Shown here: piece by piece, positions 8,182 through 16,053 of the stretch
How the letters are laid out: the number at the start of each line of letters is the position of its first letter
Numbering within the stretch: position 1 is the stretch's first letter
Assembly (NCBI GenBank): GCA_965267405.1
Contig: OZ253954.1
Location: 992,001 to 1,056,000 of the forward strand
Reading direction: 5' to 3'
DNA from: JAPPOI01 sp028818055
GTDB lineage: Bacteria; Pseudomonadota; Alphaproteobacteria; Rhodobacterales; Rhodobacteraceae
Length of the DNA: 64,000 bases
Position numbers and translations under genes: made by a program
The notes under the pieces: generated by a model
What the model was told of the DNA's origin: nothing
The model's database searches: none
What the model saw: only the letters and a program-made list of their open reading frames with translations

Positions 8182-9590
8182 ACGGCCGCGGCTTCTGGAG
8201 TCTTTGGTTTTCTGCGCAACCAAGAGCGTCTAGGACCTTCGGGGCCATGCCAGTCCTCATTCCGTGTCAGCAGCATGGTTCCGGCCAAGGCTACGAAAGC
8301 GAGAGTCGAACCCGCTAGCAGCGCGAAATCGTTACTGCGAAGGATCATGAAGAGAACACCGTAGAGCGTGATTAGAAGTGTTCCCAAAACCCAAACGCGA
8401 CGTCCCATTTTCAGAGCTTTGAGGCCGAAAAGAATGAGCAACCCAATGGTCGCGCTCGCAGCCACGAGATACGCCGCTGAAAACCCGATCTGTTCTGCAT
8501 AAGCGACCATGAGCAGGACAAAGATCGATTGGGCCAAACCAACCATCAGATACTGAACCGGATGTGTTGGCTTTGCACCGCTTCGATCCAACAACAGGAT
8601 CGTCAAGAATGTCAGTCCGATGAAAAGAATCCCGTATCGCGCAGACCGATACGCCTTTTGGTAAAAGTCATTCGGTGTGAGAAAGCGGACGCCCATTGTG
8701 GCTGACGACCGAGCCTCGACATCAAGGTATTCGCGGCTGACTTGAGGCAGAGAACGCGCCAAATGGGGAACCGTCCATGTTGCCAAGAAGCCATCATCTG
8801 AAATCTCGGTCGCATCGGGAAGGAACGAGCCAAAGAAACTCGGGTCAGGCCAATCGCTTGTAATGGTCATGCGGGTCGATCTGCCTGTGGCTGTCGCCAG
8901 GAAGTGACGCGCGCCATTCATGGTCAGATGAAGAACGTAGCTGCCGCCCTCACGAGGGTCAGAAATTGATGCCGTCACGCCGACACGCTTTTGGGATTGC
9001 CCAGAGATCGGTTCAAGCGGCACTTCAACGCCGTTTCTGGTCAGAACAGCTTCGCCTCGCAATGCACGATTGGATGACAGAAGCACGTTTAGTTCAGCTT
9101 CATCCCAATGAGCAACTTCTTCGCCCACCAGAAGACTTCCCGCTTTTGTCGCGTCGAAGTGAAACTTAAGCTGAGTTGCCGCGGTATAAACAGGAACCTC
9201 GAATATTCCGCGTTTCCGAACTTGGGAAGATGTGTCGGCGACGATCTCAAGATCTTCCGGATAGATGAAAATTGAAGGTCGGGTTTCGGTGACCGTTTCC
9301 TGATAATGCTCGTAAACGACATTGCCCTTTTCATCTCGCAGCGTCAGGCCAGTCAAAGTGTCCACGGCTTCTGTTCGCCGATTGTAAACGACGTCTTCTG
9401 TCACAGGTACTTGGATAATGGGGCCGCTCATCAATTGGGCACCGCCCCATTCGTGACTGATATCGCGCATTGTCTGCTCGGAGTATTCGGCGCGCTCTTC
9501 GATAATACCCGAAACAAGGTTAAGTGGGATGAACATCAAGAGTGTAAGAAATCCGACGGCGATGAACCGTAATCCGGAGGATCGAAACAT
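8178..9590 (-). CDS. creD: CreD-type inner membrane protein
   Basis: A 470-residue inner membrane protein of the CreD family, whose E. coli member is controlled by CreBC and affects envelope stress and colicin tolerance. One N-terminal helix (about residues 8-28) is followed by a large periplasmic domain with the family block ERAEYSEQTMRDISHEWGGAQLMSGP and, later, GRSTRMTITSDWPDPSFFGSFLP. Five or more C-terminal helices start near residue 315 (YGILFIGLTFLTILLLD, HPVQYLMVGLAQSIFVLLMV). The HPVQYLMVG block is diagnostic. It stands alone here with no creBC genes nearby. Function in this organism is not known. Confidence 0.92.
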   Translation of the reverse strand: MFRSSGLRFIAVGFLTLLMFIPLNLVSGIIEERAEYSEQTMRDISHEWGGAQLMSGPIIQVPVTEDVVYNRRTEAVDTLTGLTLRDEKGNVVYEHYQETVTETRPSIFIYPEDLEIVADTSSQVRKRGIFEVPVYTAATQLKFHFDATKAGSLLVGEEVAHWDEAELNVLLSSNRALRGEAVLTRNGVEVPLEPISGQSQKRVGVTASISDPREGGSYVLHLTMNGARHFLATATGRSTRMTITSDWPDPSFFGSFLPDATEISDDGFLATWTVPHLARSLPQVSREYLDVEARSSATMGVRFLTPNDFYQKAYRSARYGILFIGLTFLTILLLDRSGAKPTHPVQYLMVGLAQSIFVLLMVAYAEQIGFSAAYLVAASATIGLLILFGLKALKMGRRVWVLGTLLITLYGVLFMILRSNDFALLAGSTLAFVALAGTMLLTRNEDWHGPEGPRRSWLRRKPKTPEAAAV

Positions 9591-9686
9591 GCATTGTCCC
9601 TTTCGTTTTGCATTTCCGAAAGGGTTAGATGCACAGATACGTGGCGGCGGTGCGATGTTTGCGAAGAGCTTGTGCAGCCTGTGTTT

Positions 9687-10835
9687 TTAGAGCTCGGCGA
9701 CCTCGACCGATAAAATTGTAGGCAGATGGCTGGCAATCTCGCGCCAACTTTCGCCCTCGTCTATGCTCGCAAAAATTGAACCTGTATTGGTTCCAAAATA
9801 CAGCCCTGCCTGGTCTTCAGTGTCTCCACTCATGGCCTGCCGCAAAACGGTAAAGAAGCACGTGTCTTGGGGTAGGCCTTCGCGTTTTGCCACCCAGCTT
9901 TTTCCGGCATCTGTCGACTTCCAAACAGCGGCGGACGCGTCAGGTGGGAAGCGACCCGCCATATCGCCATTCAACGGAATGGTCCAAATCGTGTCGGGAT
10001 CAGTTGGGTGGACACGTATCGGGAACCCAAAAGTCGAAGGCAATCCTTCGGTCAAATCTTCCCAGCTTCGGCCGCCGTCGACAGAGCGCCAAACTCCGTG
10101 ATGGTTTTGTTGATAGAGGACATCACCTTCTCCTGGCGCCCGCATCATGTTGTGAACGCAGTGACCGGTTTCGCCGTCGCGTGGGGCAGCAGGATGATCG
10201 TGATGTCCGCAAGCTTCCGCATTGGCAAGGCGGTTACGTCTTTCGAAAGTCTTGCCTCCATCCTCAGAGGCAAAAACACCCGCCGCGGACACGCCTGTCC
10301 AAATCTTTTGCGGGTCGGTCGGATGCGTGACAATCGTGTGAAGCACCAATCCGGCGGCACCAGGGTTCCAGTGCTCTCGTGTCGGATGATTGGTCATTCC
10401 ATCTACTTGCTCAAAAGACTGTCCAAGGTCAGTGCTTTTTAAAAAGTTTGCCTGCTTTGTCCCCGCGTAGAGCGCACCATGGGCGAAATGCATTGACCAA
10501 ACCTGATCAAACGCATCACCGAACGGCAATTCCTGGGCAGTCCATCCTATCATGTTTGCGAAATCTGGGTCGTTTGCCGCCCATTCGTCCATCCCGCCCT
10601 TGGTCAGTTTTGTTAAGGACCACGTTTCTCCGCCGTCATTCGATCGCCAGATGCCAGCGCCGTACCACTCTCCGCCGCCTCCGGCCCAAAGCGTCCCGGA
10701 CATCGGATCAGACGCCATATGATTGATTGACCACAGATCACAATGCGGCCCGTCGAGTTTCCACGACCTGCGAGCATCATCTGACGACAGCAAGAACAAC
10801 CCTTTGGTAGTGCCTACCAATACTTGAATTCCCAT
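9687..10835 (-). CDS. BNR/sortilin-like beta-propeller protein
   Basis: A 382-residue protein built of BNR-type propeller repeats, seen as SNDGGETWSLT, STDLGQSFEQV, SEDGGKTFERR, SVDGGRSWEDL, STDAGKSWVAK and SIDEGESWREI (the S-x-D-x-G-x-S/T-W/F Asp-box). It begins GIQVLVGTTKGLFLLSSDD, typical of the bacterial exo-alpha-sialidase-annotated family. The sialidase catalytic set (Arg triad, Tyr/Glu pair) is not visible, so glycosidase activity should not be assumed. There is no clear signal peptide. A His-rich loop (CGHHDHPAAPRDGETGHCVH, about residues 210-230) might bind metal. The start follows a CGGAGGATG ribosome site. The role is unknown. Confidence 0.75.
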   Translation of the reverse strand: MGIQVLVGTTKGLFLLSSDDARRSWKLDGPHCDLWSINHMASDPMSGTLWAGGGGEWYGAGIWRSNDGGETWSLTKLTKGGMDEWAANDPDFANMIGWTAQELPFGDAFDQVWSMHFAHGALYAGTKQANFLKSTDLGQSFEQVDGMTNHPTREHWNPGAAGLVLHTIVTHPTDPQKIWTGVSAAGVFASEDGGKTFERRNRLANAEACGHHDHPAAPRDGETGHCVHNMMRAPGEGDVLYQQNHHGVWRSVDGGRSWEDLTEGLPSTFGFPIRVHPTDPDTIWTIPLNGDMAGRFPPDASAAVWKSTDAGKSWVAKREGLPQDTCFFTVLRQAMSGDTEDQAGLYFGTNTGSIFASIDEGESWREIASHLPTILSVEVAEL

Positions 10836-10903
10836 TCAGCATCCTCCGGGCCCAAAATCTCAGCCTAGCATAACACGAAATGGGCGGACGACATTGGATG
10901 ATG

Positions 10904-11488
10904 CTATTGGACGGCCAATCCGACTCCTCCAGTGGACACTGCATTTGCGCCACTAAAGTAGAGACTCACTCCATTCCCGGTGAGCCCATTGATATTACCA
11001 TCCAAGGTATAAGACACCGAAATTCCATCAATTGTGCCAGTCGCAGTACCCGCCAAGCCGTCAGTGAAGCTTTCGTTCGTTCCAGTGAGATTGCCACTCA
11101 ATGCGAGACTTCCCGATACACTTGAGCCCGTTTTGGGGCTGGCAATTGTTGAGAAGAACTGTACGAAATTTCCTGCCGTACCGCTTATTGCATCCGTCGT
11201 TGTCGAGCTGTTGAAGTTCACAGCCATATCCAAATTACCATAATACGAAGCTGTGCCAGCTGGGTTTGCTGGATCATCAGTGCCAATGTTGATTACCCCG
11301 GAATAATTCGCAGCGCCGTTTAAGGCGTCAACCGTTGCATTGGGAGTCATGCTGGCAAGCGTGGGGTCTGCACCGAGTGCAGCATATTCTGCCGCAAATG
11401 CGTCAAGGCTTGACGAACCTCCGCCACCACAAGCTGACAAGGCCAGGAATGAAATGAACATGCCAAATGGGATGGATGGCTTTTTCAT
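10904..11488 (-). CDS. Surface-type lipoprotein with TbpB-like beta-barrel character
   Basis: A 194-residue lipoprotein with signal peptide MKKPSIPFGMFISFLALSAC; the lipobox is LSAC. It then has a GGGGSSS linker and a Gly/Ser/Thr/Asn-rich domain of short beta strands (YSGVINIG, GNLDMAVNF, GSLALSGNLTG, GTIDGISVSYTLDGNINGL). Such strand patterns occur in transferrin-binding-protein-B-like and Slam-dependent surface lipoproteins of alphaproteobacteria, so export to the cell surface is possible. There are no cysteines beyond the lipid Cys. The start at 11488 is preferred over 11506 because GGAGA lies just upstream. It stands alone and no partner gene is visible. Confidence 0.7.
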   Translation of the reverse strand: MKKPSIPFGMFISFLALSACGGGGSSSLDAFAAEYAALGADPTLASMTPNATVDALNGAANYSGVINIGTDDPANPAGTASYYGNLDMAVNFNSSTTTDAISGTAGNFVQFFSTIASPKTGSSVSGSLALSGNLTGTNESFTDGLAGTATGTIDGISVSYTLDGNINGLTGNGVSLYFSGANAVSTGGVGLAVQ

Positions 11489-11620
11489 ATAATATCTCCG
11501 AAACAAAAATTGCTTTGCTTCGGAACTGACGCCTAAAGTTGAACCAATTTTGGCAAGATTGTGAAAATTGGAACGTCAGATCGACATTGCTGAGCCTGCT
11601 TCCGGCGCAGCAATCGCCGT

Positions 11621-12400
11621 TTAGACGATGCGCTCAACCATCATTTTCTTGATCTCAGCGATCGCCTTGGCCGGGTTCAGACCCTTCGGACAAGTCTTTG
11701 CGCAGTTCATGATGGTATGGCACCGGTAAAGCTTGAACGGATCTTCGAGGTCATCCAACCGCTCTCCTGTCGCTTCATCACGACTATCAATAATCCAGCG
11801 ATACGCATGTAAAAGCGCAGCAGGTCCAAGATAGCGATCGCCGTTCCACCAGTAACTTGGGCATGATGTAGAACAAGATGCGCACATCACGCATTCATAA
11901 AGGCCGTCCAACTTTTTCCGGTCTTCAATTGATTGCTTCCACTCTTTTTGCGGCCGGTTTGTCTTGGTTTCGAGCCAGGGCATGATGCTGGCATGCTGGG
12001 CATAGAAATGGGTGAGGTCAGGAATAAGATCTTTCACGACCGGCATGTGGGGCAGCGGATAGATCTTCACGTCGCCCTTGATTTCATCCATGCCGTAGAT
12101 ACAGGCGAGCGTGTTGATGCCGTCGATGTTCATCGCGCAGGACCCGCAGATGCCTTCGCGGCAGGACCGGCGGAAGGTGAGCGTTGGGTCGATCTCGTTC
12201 TTGATCTTGATCAGCGCGTCCAGAACCATCGGCCCGCAGGTATCCATATCGACAAAGTAGGTATCGACCTGCGGATTTTTCCCGTCATCCGGATTCCAGC
12301 GATAGATCTGAAATTTCCGAACGTTCGTGGCGCCTTCCGGTTTGGGCCACGATTTGCCCGTGCGGATCGTAGAGTTTTTCGGAAGCGTAAGTTGAACCAT
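11621..12400 (-). CDS. sdhB: Succinate dehydrogenase iron-sulfur subunit
   Basis: The 259-residue SdhB subunit carries electrons from the FAD in SdhA to ubiquinone at the membrane. The [2Fe-2S] ligands are Cys80, Cys85, Cys88 and Cys100 (SCREGICGSCAM and the later Cys). The [4Fe-4S] and [3Fe-4S] clusters are bound by CVMCASCSTSCP (170-180) and the CHTIMNCAKTCPKGLNP block (227-237). Length is as usual for alphaproteobacteria. It is the last gene of the sdh operon and follows three small lipoprotein genes, the nearest only 17 bases away. Confidence 0.97.
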   Translation of the reverse strand: MVQLTLPKNSTIRTGKSWPKPEGATNVRKFQIYRWNPDDGKNPQVDTYFVDMDTCGPMVLDALIKIKNEIDPTLTFRRSCREGICGSCAMNIDGINTLACIYGMDEIKGDVKIYPLPHMPVVKDLIPDLTHFYAQHASIMPWLETKTNRPQKEWKQSIEDRKKLDGLYECVMCASCSTSCPSYWWNGDRYLGPAALLHAYRWIIDSRDEATGERLDDLEDPFKLYRCHTIMNCAKTCPKGLNPAKAIAEIKKMMVERIV

Positions 12401-12417
12401 AACGAGTGATCCTTGTC

Positions 12418-12732
12418 CTAAAGCTGCCCAATGAGGACCGGAAGCCCTTCTGTGGCGAGACAGGTTATTGTGTCGGGACGCGCAAGTATGTCCGTAACAA
12501 TTTCAACGGTGGAAGCGGTTGGCCCGGTCACCGCGTCTGCAGCAAGGACCAGAATTTCATTCGCTGATGCATTTTCGATAACGCAGTCAACGGCTGGCTC
12601 GACAGGAACGCCAGGCAGTCGTTCGGCCAGAACGGGTCGGATGGCTTGTTTCGCGGCATCTTGGGCGAGTCTATCTTGCTGCGCCGTTGTACACGCGGCC
12701 AAAGCCAGCAATGGAAGAGCCAAGACGCGCAT
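12418..12732 (-). CDS. Small lipoprotein in the sdh operon (paralogue of the gene at 13014)
   Basis: A 104-residue predicted lipoprotein, MRVLALPLLALAACTTAQQD, with lipobox LAAC. The mature part has a helical region and a Cys-containing block (VDCVIENASANEILVLAADA ... ILARPDTITCL). The same layout of Cys, Glu-x-Leu, Leu-Ala and second Cys about 40 residues on is present in the product of 13014-13319, so the two are paralogues flanking a third lipoprotein gene. The start overlaps the stop of the preceding gene as TGATG, indicating translational coupling. A longer frame to 12783 is rejected because it would bury the signal peptide. Function unknown; the position suggests a link to the assembly or environment of complex II. 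Confidence 0.72.
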   Translation of the reverse strand: MRVLALPLLALAACTTAQQDRLAQDAAKQAIRPVLAERLPGVPVEPAVDCVIENASANEILVLAADAVTGPTASTVEIVTDILARPDTITCLATEGLPVLIGQL

Positions 12733-13010
12733 CAAAGCACCAATGGCCGAATTGGCCCCTGTCCGGTTTTTTTGAAAACACAATCTTCGTACACGCGCTG
12801 CGGGTCGGCACCGCGCAAAAAGTCTGTCGACACGCCAATAGAAATTTTATTTTTGACGTCCCCATCACTGTTGATGCCAATTCCTATTTCCCCGGTTGGA
12901 CCGACCGCCTTTCGGGCTCTTTCTTCGCACTGATCAGCAGCCAATTCCGGGGACACGGGACCGCAAGCAACCGCCAAAGGAATAAGGAATATCAATGCCA
13001 GCCAACGCAT
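12732..13010 (-). CDS. Small lipoprotein in the sdh operon
   Basis: A 92-residue predicted lipoprotein starting MRWLALIFLIPLAVACGPVS, lipobox AVAC. The mature part has two more cysteines (DQCEERARKA and YEDCVFKKTG) about 45 residues apart and a strand-rich centre (IGIGINSDGDVKNKISIGVS). The pattern resembles small periplasmic proteins with a single disulfide. It is not clearly related to its two neighbours in sequence. It lies between the paralogous lipoprotein genes, with a 3-base gap on one side and a 1-base overlap on the other, so all three are made from the sdh transcript. I do not recognise a family. Confidence 0.7.
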   Translation of the reverse strand: MRWLALIFLIPLAVACGPVSPELAADQCEERARKAVGPTGEIGIGINSDGDVKNKISIGVSTDFLRGADPQRVYEDCVFKKTGQGPIRPLVL

Positions 13011-13013
13011 TAC

Positions 13014-13319
13014 CTAAACTCCTAGCACCACGTTATTAAATCGCACGCAGTCGGCAACTTCGGCGCGCTCTAAAATTTCATCAACCAAAGCAATCGTTTC
13101 GTCTTCCGGTGTTTCGGGAGACCCGTTTGCCAAGGTGATCAATTCTTCAAACTCGGCTAGATCACGCACGCAATTTGCGACCGGTAAGGGATCGGTTTCC
13201 GGGAAGAGAACACTGACCGCCGCCGCCGCTGTCTGCTCGGCACGCTCTTCAATTGTCAGTTCTGGCGGCGGTGCACATGCCGCAAGAAGCGCAGCCGTCA
13301 GAACAGCAAAAACTCGCAT
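13014..13319 (-). CDS. Small lipoprotein in the sdh operon (paralogue of the gene at 12418)
   Basis: A 101-residue predicted lipoprotein, MRVFAVLTAALLAACAPPPE, with lipobox LAAC. Its mature part carries NCVRDLAEFEELITLANGS ... VDEILERAEVADCV, which aligns by eye with the product of 12418-12732 (Cys, Glu, Leu-Ala, then a V-x-(D/E)-I-L helix and a second Cys). The ATG overlaps the sdhA stop by one base (TGATG), so translation is probably coupled to sdhA. The two conserved Cys of the mature protein may form a disulfide in the periplasm. No function is known to me. Confidence 0.74.
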   Translation of the reverse strand: MRVFAVLTAALLAACAPPPELTIEERAEQTAAAAVSVLFPETDPLPVANCVRDLAEFEELITLANGSPETPEDETIALVDEILERAEVADCVRFNNVVLGV

Positions 13320-15121
13320 CAGTACACCCGCGCCTTTGGAGCGATCTTCTTGAGATCAATGCCGCCCTCGTTGTGACCCATCAACGGATTCAAGTGCACC
13401 GGCCGATAGTCTAGATCGACCTTTCCGTTAACCCATGACAAGGTATGAACCCGCCAATTTTCATCATCACGATCTGGGTAATCTTCATGAGCATGTGCGC
13501 CTCGGCTTTCTTTGCGAGCCTCTGCGCCGACAATTGTCGCAAGCGCGTTTGGCATAAGATTGGTCAGCTCAAGTGTTTCCATCAGATCGCTGTTCCACAC
13601 CAACGACCGGTCGGTCACTTGAATGTCGTCCATCTTTCCAGCGACGCCGTACATCTTGTCGACGCCCTCGGCCAAAGTCTTGTCCGTGCGGAAGACTGCC
13701 GCATCGGCCTGCATGGTTTTCTGCATTTCCAGCCGCAGCTCGGCCGTCGCGACGGTGCCTTTGGCATGGCGCAACCCATCGAAGCGATCGAGCGCTTTTT
13801 CGACGCTCTTCTTGTTGAGTGACGGGTTGGGGCTATTCGGATCAACGACCTGCGCGGCACGGATACCAGCGGCGCGTCCGAAGACAACGAGATCGATCAA
13901 GCTGTTTGAACCAAGCCGGTTTGCACCGTGCACGCTGGCACAACCAGCCTCACCCACAGCCATCAAGCCGGGCGCAATGCGATCTGGATCGTCATTTGTA
14001 GGGTTCAGAACCTCGCCCCAGTAATTCGTTGGAATGCCCCCCATGTTGTAATGAACCGTCGGAAGAACCGGGATCGGTTCCTTCGTCAAATCTACCCCTG
14101 CAAAGATGCGCGCGCTCTCTGAGATGCCAGGCAGTCGCTCGGCAAGCGTTTCGGGCGGAAGGTGGTTCAGATGGAGGTGAATGTGGTCACCATTGTCACC
14201 AACACCGCGACCTTCGCGAATTTCCATTGTCATGCAGCGGCTCACAACATCGCGGCTGGCAAGGTCTTTGTAAGTCGGGGCGTAGCGCTCCATGAAGCGC
14301 TCGCCGTCAGAGTTCGTCAGGTAACCGCCTTCACCGCGAGCACCTTCGGTAATCAGACATCCGGCCCCGTAAATTCCGGTCGGGTGGAACTGCACAAACT
14401 CCATGTCCTGCAGAGGAAGCCCAGCGCGTGCCACCATTCCACCGCCGTCGCCCGTGCATGTGTGTGCAGACGTCGCCGAGAAGTAAGCACGTCCATAACC
14501 GCCTGTGGCAAGAACTGTCATCTTGGCGTTGAAGACGTGAATTGAACCGTCTTCCAGACACCAGGCGACAACACCCTGACATGACCCTTCATCGTCCATG
14601 ATCAGATCGATGGCAAAGTACTCGATGTAGAACTCGGCGTTGTTCTTCAGGCTTTGACCGTAAAGCGTATGCAGAATGGCGTGTCCTGTTCGGTCAGCTG
14701 CCGCGCAAGTCCGTTGGACCGGTGGACCCTCACCAAACTCTGTCGTGTGACCACCAAATGGACGCTGGTAAATCTTGCCTTCCTCGGTTCGGCTAAACGG
14801 AACACCGTAATGTTCAAGTTCGTAAACCGCGGCTGGGGCCTCACGTGCCAGATATTCCATCGCGTCGGTGTCGCCGAGCCAATCCGAGCCTTTGACCGTA
14901 TCGTACATGTGCCAATGCCAATGATCCGGGCCCATATTGCCAAGGCTAGCAGCGATGCCGCCCTGTGCGGCAACCGTATGTGATCGCGTAGGGAATACCT
15001 TGGTAATGCACGCGGTGCGAAGGCCTTGTTCGGCCATTCCGAGAGTTGCGCGCAGTCCCGATCCACCTGCACCTACAACGATGCAGTCATATTCGTGAGT
15101 TTCGTAATCGTAAGCAGCCAT
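13319..15121 (-). CDS. sdhA: Succinate dehydrogenase flavoprotein subunit
   Basis: The 600-residue catalytic subunit of complex II, which oxidises succinate to fumarate on the cytoplasmic face of the membrane. It shows the FAD-binding VVGAGGSGLRATLGMAEQG near the N-terminus, the covalent-flavin His48 in RSHTVAAQGGIAASLGN, the substrate-binding HTEFG-like HTTEFGEGP and the ITEGARGEGGYLTNSDGERF block carrying the catalytic Arg. Length is typical. It follows sdhD by 10 bases and is coupled by overlap to the first small lipoprotein gene, so it is the third gene of the sdhCDA-xyz-B operon. Confidence 0.98.
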   Translation of the reverse strand: MAAYDYETHEYDCIVVGAGGSGLRATLGMAEQGLRTACITKVFPTRSHTVAAQGGIAASLGNMGPDHWHWHMYDTVKGSDWLGDTDAMEYLAREAPAAVYELEHYGVPFSRTEEGKIYQRPFGGHTTEFGEGPPVQRTCAAADRTGHAILHTLYGQSLKNNAEFYIEYFAIDLIMDDEGSCQGVVAWCLEDGSIHVFNAKMTVLATGGYGRAYFSATSAHTCTGDGGGMVARAGLPLQDMEFVQFHPTGIYGAGCLITEGARGEGGYLTNSDGERFMERYAPTYKDLASRDVVSRCMTMEIREGRGVGDNGDHIHLHLNHLPPETLAERLPGISESARIFAGVDLTKEPIPVLPTVHYNMGGIPTNYWGEVLNPTNDDPDRIAPGLMAVGEAGCASVHGANRLGSNSLIDLVVFGRAAGIRAAQVVDPNSPNPSLNKKSVEKALDRFDGLRHAKGTVATAELRLEMQKTMQADAAVFRTDKTLAEGVDKMYGVAGKMDDIQVTDRSLVWNSDLMETLELTNLMPNALATIVGAEARKESRGAHAHEDYPDRDDENWRVHTLSWVNGKVDLDYRPVHLNPLMGHNEGGIDLKKIAPKARVY

Positions 15122-15131
15122 GTTCGGTCCC

Positions 15132-15503
15132 TTAAAGCGCGATCTTCGCGATCGCGAACAGCCCGGTCGCAGCAGCGCCGTAGCACAGGCAGATCATCAG
15201 AATGATTGTGATTTTGCGGGCCAGGCCATGAACGTAGTCTTCGATCAACGCCTGAGCGCCGCCTTTGAAGTGCATGAAACCGACAACAATCGTCAAAGCG
15301 GCTACAATTGCTGGAAACGGTCGCTGGAAGTACGCCACGACGTCGGCATGCGGTTCACCCAGCATTGGGCCAAAGGTGAAAACGAAGAGTGGTACGAGTA
15401 TCAACAAGGCCACTGATGATTTCGTCATCGACCAGTGGTGTTCCGTGCCTTCACGAGCGGAGCCTTTTCCGATCGCGCGTTTGAGGTCGGTCATATAAGC
15501 CAT
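15132..15503 (-). CDS. sdhD: Succinate dehydrogenase membrane anchor subunit
   Basis: A 123-residue membrane anchor with three helices (about residues 28-48, 58-78 and 98-118). It carries the family's HFKGGAQALIEDYVH, where the first His is the likely haem b ligand and the Asp-Tyr pair lines the quinone site. The ATG at 15503 follows AAGGA. It lies 11 bases after sdhC and 10 before sdhA. SdhD sequences diverge quickly, but position and this motif make the call secure. Confidence 0.93.
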   Translation of the reverse strand: MAYMTDLKRAIGKGSAREGTEHHWSMTKSSVALLILVPLFVFTFGPMLGEPHADVVAYFQRPFPAIVAALTIVVGFMHFKGGAQALIEDYVHGLARKITIILMICLCYGAAATGLFAIAKIAL

Positions 15504-15514
15504 CGCCGAATTCC

Positions 15515-15898
15515 TTAAACGATCAAAAGTGTAAGAACTGTCAGGACAACCGACAGGACGATGATAACAATGCCGAGCTTTTCAGCAGTATCGACCTCAA
15601 GGCCGCGACCTGTATCCCAATACAAGTGCCGAAGCCCCGCCAACGAATGGTACCAAAGCCCCCAAACCGAAAGCGTCATGACCAAATCGCCAAACCAAGA
15701 TGTGATCACACCATCGACGACGGCAAAATACTCGGGTGAAGATGCTGCGGCCAGGAACCACCAAACGATCAAAAGCGCCGCCACCAAAAGCGCGTTCCCG
15801 GTAATGCGCGTTAAAATCGACGTCATGGACGTGAGTTGCGGACGGTAAATCGTCAGGTGCGGCGAAAGCGGGCGATTGCCCCGGTTTACGTCGGCCAT
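15515..15898 (-). CDS. sdhC: Succinate dehydrogenase cytochrome b556 subunit
   Basis: The 127-residue cytochrome b subunit of complex II. The N-terminal RPLSPHLTIYRPQLTSMTSI motif (with the quinone-site Ser/Arg region), three helices, and the haem-ligand block HSLAGLRHLYWD (His-x3-Gly-x-Arg-His) are all present. The start at 15898 follows AGGGAGCC; a longer frame from 15955 has no such site and adds residues foreign to the family. First gene of the sdh operon. A TGTGATCACA sequence also occurs inside it (15701-15710). The upstream region has a promoter-type palindrome at 16033. Confidence 0.95.
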   Translation of the reverse strand: MADVNRGNRPLSPHLTIYRPQLTSMTSILTRITGNALLVAALLIVWWFLAAASSPEYFAVVDGVITSWFGDLVMTLSVWGLWYHSLAGLRHLYWDTGRGLEVDTAEKLGIVIIVLSVVLTVLTLLIV

Positions 15899-16032
15899 AG
15901 TCGGCTCCCTTAGATCCTTTTGGCTATTGGATACCAAACTGAGCGGCAGTGTCACGTCCTTGGGCTGTGACGAATTGCCGTTTACCGCTCACATTTCGTA
16001 AAATCTCGAGTGAATCGATCACAGTCTTTTCG

Positions 16033-16046
16033 TTTGTGATCACAAA
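16033..16046. promoter_or_regulatory. Palindromic operator candidate upstream of sdhC
   Basis: TTTGTGATCACAAA is a perfect 14-base palindrome about 135 bases upstream of the sdhC start. The same core TGTGATCACA occurs twice in the sucC promoter region and once inside sdhC. A 10-base word is expected about 0.06 times in a window of this size, so sharing between the two TCA operons points to a common regulator. AkgR-type control of TCA genes is described in Rhodobacterales, but I cannot confirm its motif. Confidence 0.6.
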
Positions 16047-16053
16047 GTTCAGG

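Noticed and set aside
9591..9686. MoaD/ThiS-type small gene after the propeller gene
   Set aside because: Such a gene often follows this propeller family, but here the short interval contains only frames that overlap creD or lack start and motif.
15701..15710. TGTGATCACA inside sdhC as a regulatory site
   Set aside because: It is in coding sequence of a membrane helix region. It was counted for the statistics but not annotated as an operator because position does not support it.
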